Positions 58,901 to 64,000 of a stretch of DNA of 64,000 nt are shown one piece after another. The translations under genes were made by a program, and so were the position numbers. Position 1 is the first letter of the stretch. Every line of letters starts with the position of its first letter. The notes under the pieces were generated by a model. It was given only the letters and a program-made list of their open reading frames with translations, was not told where the DNA came from and did not search any database. Source of the stretch: Nepenthes gracilis (lineage: Eukaryota; Streptophyta; Magnoliopsida; Caryophyllales; Nepenthaceae); the NCBI GenBank assembly GCA_033239525.1, contig BSYO01000004.1:6673701-6737700 (forward strand), read 5' to 3'.

Positions 58901-60766
58901 GCCATTCTTTAACGGATAAAATTTTCAACTTATCTTCCTTCTTCTTCAGAGCTTTTATTGTTCATTCTCTGATCAGAATATTTTTCACCTTCTCTTACCA
59001 GAGGATAAAGTTACCATACCTATTGAATTGCTCTACGTTGAATGGCAAGTTCTTTGAAAATGATGATGCCATTCAAATAGAGTTCTCAACCATTCTCTTT
59101 GATACCACTTGTTGGCCAGTAGAACAGTTGGCTATCTAACAAAAGCACAAGAATAACACACACACACAGTGTGGTGAAAGCAGAAAAAGAGAAATAAATA
59201 GTCGATATTTAACATGAAGAAAACCCTTCTAAAATAAGAAAAAAATTATGGGACATCAAGTCCACAACAAAATCACTAAGTATGCGATTTTGGTTACATA
59301 AACAACAAAGGCGAAAGATAAGAACATAGTAAAAGTAAATAAAAAATTTTAACATTTTGTTTTCACTCACTGCTCTTTTTCTTTTTACACTTTCTCTTCT
59401 CTATATCTCTCTCTCTACCCCCCTCTTTTTTTTCAGTTAGTATACATATACATATATATGCACATGCCTTCTAGCAATATGAGCAACCATCAGCTCAGCT
59501 TGGTAGTTGGTGCACGATTCCCAAGGTCTACAAAGGTGGCGCACGCCCTGCCCTACAGCAGGCGACGCATGCATGCTTCTACAGATTGACCCATTGTCAT
59601 CCTAAGAATAACGCCTTTCAATTACTCAATCAGGTAGGTCAACTGTACGTATTTTGGGAGATGACAATCATTCAGTACTTCTATATCTAGCCGGTCAACC
59701 CTGTTGACCGTCTTCTCTTCTTGGCCGATCAACACGCCGTTGACCATCTTATCCACATGCCCGGTCAATGCCCCTATTGACCGGTCAGAATTGTCCGTCT
59801 GAAATCCTTCAGTAATGCTAGGCGACTCATGATCTCAAGTAGTCAATATGTTGACCGGTCACTATTACCCGTCCAAAAGGTTCCGGTCAACTATATTGAC
59901 CGGAATTCCTTCTACTTATCCTGAGCATAGTAACACACACGTGCTCCATCCAAGTCTTTCAGTCATAAAGACTTTCACACGGGAGTGACTCCTAACACTA
60001 TAGATAAGGTCACAAGTGCAAGAAATTTTAGCATGGATATAGCTTTGAAGAAAGGTGGTGGCATCGGACTACAAGACCTAGTGGACTTTCCATTCCCCAT
60101 TTACTGGAAAAAGTAATAAGAACTTGAAGAAAGTTCCATTTTTCGGCTTATTGTGATGTTAGACTGTTGCTGTATTCTGTGGTTTTGGATGTAACATTTG
60201 GAACTAAATTTATTTGTCGTGCTTTTCCCTTTTCTTTAATAAATTCTCCTTAGTTTCTCTTTCCTGAGCCTGCAGTTTGCGCATGGAAAAGAAGAGTTGC
60301 GCCCTACTGAGGTAAACACTCATAACGTCTGAACCAAGCCTTTATTCTTGAATGCCTCAAGTTTTCCACCTCACAACTCTGAGAAGCAATTTACTTTCCT
60401 CTGCTTTTGAGCCTGTAGATAAATATATGCAAGCCATATTCAAGCCCTGGAGCACTCAAATATGCCCCCAACAGCCGCTATGCACACAAGGTTATGGCAG
60501 CCCCACCTGCAACAGAATCAGCAGGAGCCTTGGCAGCCTTCACAGTCAGCACATCTGCACCAAATGATTCAAAACGTGCCCCAACCAGTACTCTTGTCAT
60601 CAGTAGCAGAGACTGGTCACCTCTAGATGATGGCATTCGTGTAAACCTACCTTCCTCAAATGACAAAGCTCCATTCAAGGAAGCCGTTTGTGAACATATC
60701 AACACTGCTCTCTATGGTCCTAAAGAGAAAAGGCTACCTGCTTTTGCTGATATTTGTCCTGAGTGA
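52948..60766 (+). CDS. CCCH-type zinc-finger protein, three exons, transposon in intron 1
   Basis: Exons: 52948-53508, 60276-60311 (36 bp) and 60419-60766; all junctions are phase 0 with GT-AG, and the product is 314 aa. The finger is C171-x8-C180-x5-C186-x3-H190 (ICQPWEASGTCQFGGSCQ then FAHGKEELRP), split by intron 1 after Gln187. A second unit, C203-x8-L212-x5-S218-x3-H222 (CKPYSSPGALKYAPNSRYAH), keeps the spacing but has Leu and Ser for two Cys. The N-terminal 165 residues are Ser/Gly-rich with SPLARYLLSKEGV; the C-terminus ends NTALYGPKEKRLPAFADICPE. CCCH fingers of this spacing usually bind RNA (AU-rich elements) or DNA; the target here is unknown. Intron 1 is 6,767 bp and holds an antisense Copia element. 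The coding exons show no stops. The plant subfamily could not be named with confidence. Confidence 0.82.
54211..55092 (-). repeat. 3' LTR of the antisense Copia element (left on plus strand)
   Basis: 882 bp, TGTTGGCCAGTAG to TCCCAACA. A TATA-like tract (about 54540-54556) and a W-box-rich segment (54682-54996) are shared with the right LTR. Confidence 0.9.
54682..54996. promoter_or_regulatory. W-box cluster in the Copia 3' LTR
   Basis: By eye I find seven TTGACC/GGTCAA hexamers and three TTGACT/AGTCAA sites, several in facing pairs such as CGGTCAAC - ATCCC - GTTGACCG at 54821-54841. This is the same motif that fills the solo LTR at 954-1403. Confidence 0.55.
55512..56960 (-). pseudogene. Copia reverse transcriptase and RNase H remnant
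   Basis: Frames on the minus strand: 56602-56847 (linker before RT), 56273-56458 (RT start, VEQIDVRTSFFHGELEEEIYM), 56001-56207 (RT core with the catalytic YVDDM motif intact) and 55512-55916 (RT end to RNase H, LIYALVCTKPNIAHAVG and VSYSDADLA). Frameshifts separate them and a stop ends the last near 55512, so no continuous protein is possible. Confidence 0.9.
57049..57740 (-). pseudogene. Copia integrase remnant
   Basis: On the minus strand the catalytic core phrases FISFIDDCSRKLRVY (about 57565) and SDNRGEY (about 57410), followed by NGVAKRINRTLPERIRCML (about 57320-57260), mark an integrase with the DDE region partly recognisable. An in-frame stop follows the first phrase. Confidence 0.85.
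58094..59095 (-). pseudogene. Copia gag and protease remnant
   Basis: On the minus strand, gag begins near 59090. The frame at 58666-58863 contains PAEVWEMLESRYKSKSLT, almost the same as in the element at 28301. The frame at 58352-58669 holds LLASLPASYDYIVTTLLFGK. The protease frame (58094-58303) reads WVVDSSATLHAT, with Ser for the Gly of the usual DSGA motif. The zinc knuckle near 58330 is broken by stops. Confidence 0.85.
59097..59107 (-). other. Primer-binding site of the antisense Copia element
   Basis: On the minus strand TGGTATCAAAG starts two bases from the 5' LTR end. It matches the Met-tRNA primer site of the other Copia element except at one base. Confidence 0.8.
59110..59997 (-). 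repeat. 5' LTR of the antisense Copia element (right on plus strand)
   Basis: 888 bp, TGTTGGCCAGTAG to TCCTAACA. It aligns with 54211-55092 throughout; differences are frequent and mostly C/T and G/A, as in methylated, ageing plant LTRs. The W-box cluster lies at 59585-59910 with a similar number of sites. Confidence 0.9.
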
Positions 60767-62345
60767 ATGTTCTCACACCCTTGATTCCAGCTGACAATTT
60801 CTATTATTTTGACAGAGTTGGAAGTTACATTCACATGATTCTTTCAAAAGTATGCTAATCCGAGTTTGTTTGTAAATAGATGACATTCTTTAGACTCAGA
60901 GTAAATGAAGGAGTGACTAAATGCAAGTATGAAGAAAGCTTCCCTGTTGGCACATGCCACTTCTAATCCTTCTGGGTACAACACTGTGGGTTTTGGTAGG
61001 AAATGACTATTTCTCCGGACTTGGATTTGGCAGAGGAGTTGAGAGTATCAATAACTGAGAATCTGCTGGAATGTGCTTGCGTTTGAGTTAGAAAAAAATG
61101 TTCTGCTGATGTTCTACTGACTTGCATTTACTAGAGATTCTCAATCCTGAGTGTTGCTAATTTGAGTCCAAGTTACGACAAACTTCTGTGCTCGTCTGCC
61201 TCACTTGCAGTTTTGCTGATGACATAATGGTGGATTATTTCCAGGTACGAATTTTCAGTTTCTATTCCATTGCCCATCTTCATGCAATGCATAGAAGAGT
61301 CTTCAACAGTTAAGCCATGTTCAGAGCAAAATTGAAGGCATTATGGATTAGCAGGTAAAGAGTTGAATAATGGTTATATTGAAAGTAACACGGAAGCTAC
61401 ACATTTATGGTTATTAGTATTATCTGAGAAATCAAGCGGGCTACTTTGTATTTAAAAAACTCAAAAATTATGCCAGTGATTAATATCAACAATGAAGGCA
61501 ACACAAATGCGTGATCTATACGTGTTTGAATGGCAGTAACATCAAATATTGGGTATTGAAGTAGCAGGTCAATTGATAAAGGACTAAGGTAAGGAGTTTT
61601 GATCTGCTACTTTCATCTTTACAAAGTACTAACCCAGTTGGGATCATATGCCTCTCGAACTCATATAAAAAAATGCAAGTGTTGATAGACTATTTGGTCA
61701 CTACACACTCGGGTTGTTCGATGCTACCCAACCCAAGTTCAGCTGTTAGCACCAGAGAAGCTCAGCCGCCACATGAGACCAATGTGACTAGGTCTTGACT
61801 AAAGGACACTTCATCACCCGTCCACATGGAATGATCATTTTTAGTCCTTCTATGCAGTGGACAGCATGCTTGTCTAACATCTATCAATGCTTGTTATGTT
61901 GAGAAGGCACATGGCACATCCGAAAAAGAGGATTACAGCAAAGGAAGCTGATAAGACAATATGGCAATGCTTAGCACGAATTAGGAGAAAGGTACATATA
62001 TTCTTGACTTAGGATGCATAGCCAATCGAGAATGATCTTCCTGACGACTCCTTTTGACCAATGGTATATAAATATGCCATCAAAGGCCGAGAAAAATTTA
62101 TGATGAAAGAGAAAAATCCACTGACTGAGAGGTTTTTTTCCATTGAAATATTGTTCAAAAACTTAAACATTTTCAAACTTTCTTATGAAAAAGAAGCATT
62201 GATTTTCACATGGAAGTCATAAAACCCTATTAGCGGAGTCTAGTGCTTTGTTTGGCAAGTAGTCGGCTTCCAGATAAAATTGACTCTCTTCACTTAAAGA
62301 ATGAGCAACAACTATGCGTCTTAAGCCATGAGGGATATTTTTTTT
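60767..62345. other. 3' flank of the CCCH gene and intergenic DNA
   Basis: Probably the 3' UTR to about 60.9-61.2 kb, then intergenic sequence of moderate AT content. I recognise no gene or repeat here. Confidence 0.45.
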
Positions 62346-64000
62346 TGTTAAGGTAAATTAAATAATTAATTATAATTTTTAAAATTTAAAATAAATTTAA
62401 AAGATAATACCAAGTCTAAAAATTTGAATATGACAAACTAAAATATACAGGATTCGACAAATCAAAATATTTATAGAATTTCATAAGATAATCATCCGAA
62501 TAATATAAATACGACCTACTCTACAATTATCGTAAGGGGGTAATAAATTAACTAAAATTATGAATCAGATACAATAAAATATTCTAACTGATTTCAAAAT
62601 ATAATCATGAGCCTGTACTTAGCTAATTTTTATAATATAATCATATCAATTTTTAATTTAAACCATAACAAACTAAAACTTACCAAATTGGACGAATGGC
62701 TGACATATTATGTCCTAACTCTTGCAATGCATCCGAACCTTTTACTTTAAATGGTCAAAACATAAAATGTGAGTCAAATGCTCAACAAGTATCATATTTA
62801 GACAAAATGAGTCCAATGAATTAGAGGGAATGTCAAATGAATGAAAATCCAGTCAAATCATAGAATAAATCAAAATCGCCGATAAGACAAATCTAATAGA
62901 AATTTAAGATCCAAATTTTAAAATCTAATGGTAGTCTCGTACTCAAATTAAATATCTAAATCTAAATAAAGGTCCAAATTTTAAAAATAATAATCATTGA
63001 AACATATATATATATATATAACAAAAATAGAGGTGATCCGGACAAGTTTCAAAGTCGATGTCGATCTGAGTCCAAATTTAAATCTGAGTCCAAGTCCAAA
63101 TTCAAGGCCCGATCAGCTTGTGATTTGGGGCAGAATCCGATAGTCGGACGATCCAATAACGTATGCAGAAACTGAAGCAGCGTCACAATAAATATTCCAA
63201 GGGTCCAAATCAAAACAAATAGTCAAAATCATTTATACGAGACATACCAAAGTCAATTATAGACAAAATCGGCAAAACTCAAGTCTAAGTCCAAAAATCC
63301 ATATCCAAATCAAAGTCCAATACCAATCAATACAAAAATATAAATTGTGCACTAAATATGGATTCTGATTATTTAAAGACTAATTTGAGGAGGGGGTACA
63401 CATAATTCCGGTAACCTTAAGCCAAAATGCATATGCTCTGTACCCTAAATAAGGTTGCTCATAATATTTTGTCACCCGCAATTTTGGGTGTATTTCTCAA
63501 ACTTGTTAAATATATTAGGACGTTCGAATATATTTTAAGATCAAATCAAATTATCTAAATGGGAAGAGTCACTACTCCAAACCTTTCCTACTAGTGGAAA
63601 GGTATTTCCAATTAACAATATTTTTTTCGTCGAGAGCTGGTCGGAGTATCCAATTTTCAAATCCAAATGTAGTGACCACAACCCGACACATACATGTAAT
63701 TGTACGGCTTATGCAAAATTTCATATTTATTTTCACACAAATATATTGATATAAAAATATACAATATTTTATAAATTACTCGGATTTCTAAAAAAATATT
63801 AAACTCTCTAAAATCATAAAATTCAGTCCAAAAACTCTTAAATTATCCAATGAACTACACATGTATGTTTAGGATAAACATATCAGGTGTATAAAAATAC
63901 ATATATATTCCTAAAAATTTTAAATAGTATCTAAAATAAATCAGATGCTAAATTAGACCAAATAGGAGTTTTATAGATACTTGCTTGGAATTCATACTTT
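62346..64000 (-). repeat. Gypsy LTR copy D, cut by the window end
   Basis: Starts near TGTTAAGGTAAATTAAATAA and follows LTRs A and C block by block: the 'aataattaattataat' start, 'gataaccatccggataa'-like, 'acgacctactctacaat', TA microsatellite (63004-63020), 'gggcagaatccgatagt', 'gttcgaatatatt' and 'aaacatatcaggtgtataaa' near the end. The GC-rich block would lie beyond the window. Whether it is solo or part of an element cannot be told. Confidence 0.75.

Larger units (their letters stand above)
54211..59997 (-). mobile_element. Nearly full-length Ty1/Copia element in CCCH intron 1, antisense
   Basis: 5,787 bp, TG...CA. LTRs 54211-55092 and 59110-59997 flank gag, protease, integrase, reverse transcriptase and RNase H remnants in Copia order on the minus strand. 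The gag type and the Met-tRNA primer site are those of the gag-protease elements elsewhere in the window, so this represents a possible autonomous relative. Flanking pentamers (TTGCA left, CTATA right) do not match, so no target duplication is visible. The coding region has stops and frameshifts throughout. Confidence 0.92.

Overview
The window is nuclear DNA of a eudicot plant. It is very AT-rich between genes, has GT-AG spliced genes, and is loaded with plant Ty1/Copia and Ty3/Gypsy LTR retrotransposons. Three host genes are well supported, all on the plus strand. Most of the rest is transposon-derived or featureless AT-rich sequence. I see no CRISPR array, rRNA or tRNA gene, bacterial-type operon or defence-like system, and nothing I would call a new enzymatic system. 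The unusual material lies in the repeats and in how they sit in and around the genes.

Layout. 1-6.3 kb: AT-rich DNA holding a solo Copia-type LTR (744-2108) with a dense array of W-box hexamers. 6.4-12.8 kb: a six-exon beta-D-xylosidase gene of the BXL3/BXL4 type (GH3), complete with TATA box, signal peptide and catalytic residues. 12.8-25.4 kb: intergenic DNA with a possible TRIM element, Gypsy-LTR-like debris and two adjacent GC-rich minisatellites of about 27 and 25 bp period (17.8-19.8 kb). 25.8-33.3 kb: a gene for a 603-residue protein with 11 Cys/His repeats (loricrin-like / WRKY19-type zinc-finger repeat family). It probably has a far-upstream leader exon, and a gag-protease-only Copia element (27439-30621, target duplication CATCC) lies between leader and coding exon. 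34.2-35.3 kb: a second, shorter copy of the minisatellite-bearing repeat. 36.6-51.8 kb: an older Copia derivative with the same internal deletion, its right LTR split by an 11.8-kb degenerate minus-strand Gypsy element that itself carries a 3.3-kb tandem duplication. 52.9-60.8 kb: a CCCH zinc-finger gene whose 6.8-kb first intron contains a nearly full-length antisense Copia element (54211-59997) and splits the zinc finger. 62.3 kb to the end: another copy of the Gypsy LTR, cut by the window edge.

How the genes relate. The xylosidase acts in the cell wall. The Cys/His-repeat and CCCH proteins are probably nuclear or RNA/DNA-binding, so no common pathway is evident. The order xylosidase followed by loricrin-like gene recalls, from memory, two Arabidopsis chromosome 5 segments (BXL4 and BXL3, each near a loricrin-like gene), which suggests an old conserved neighbourhood expanded by transposons. 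Exon limits were set by eye from reading frame and GT/AG sites. No transcript or database evidence was available.
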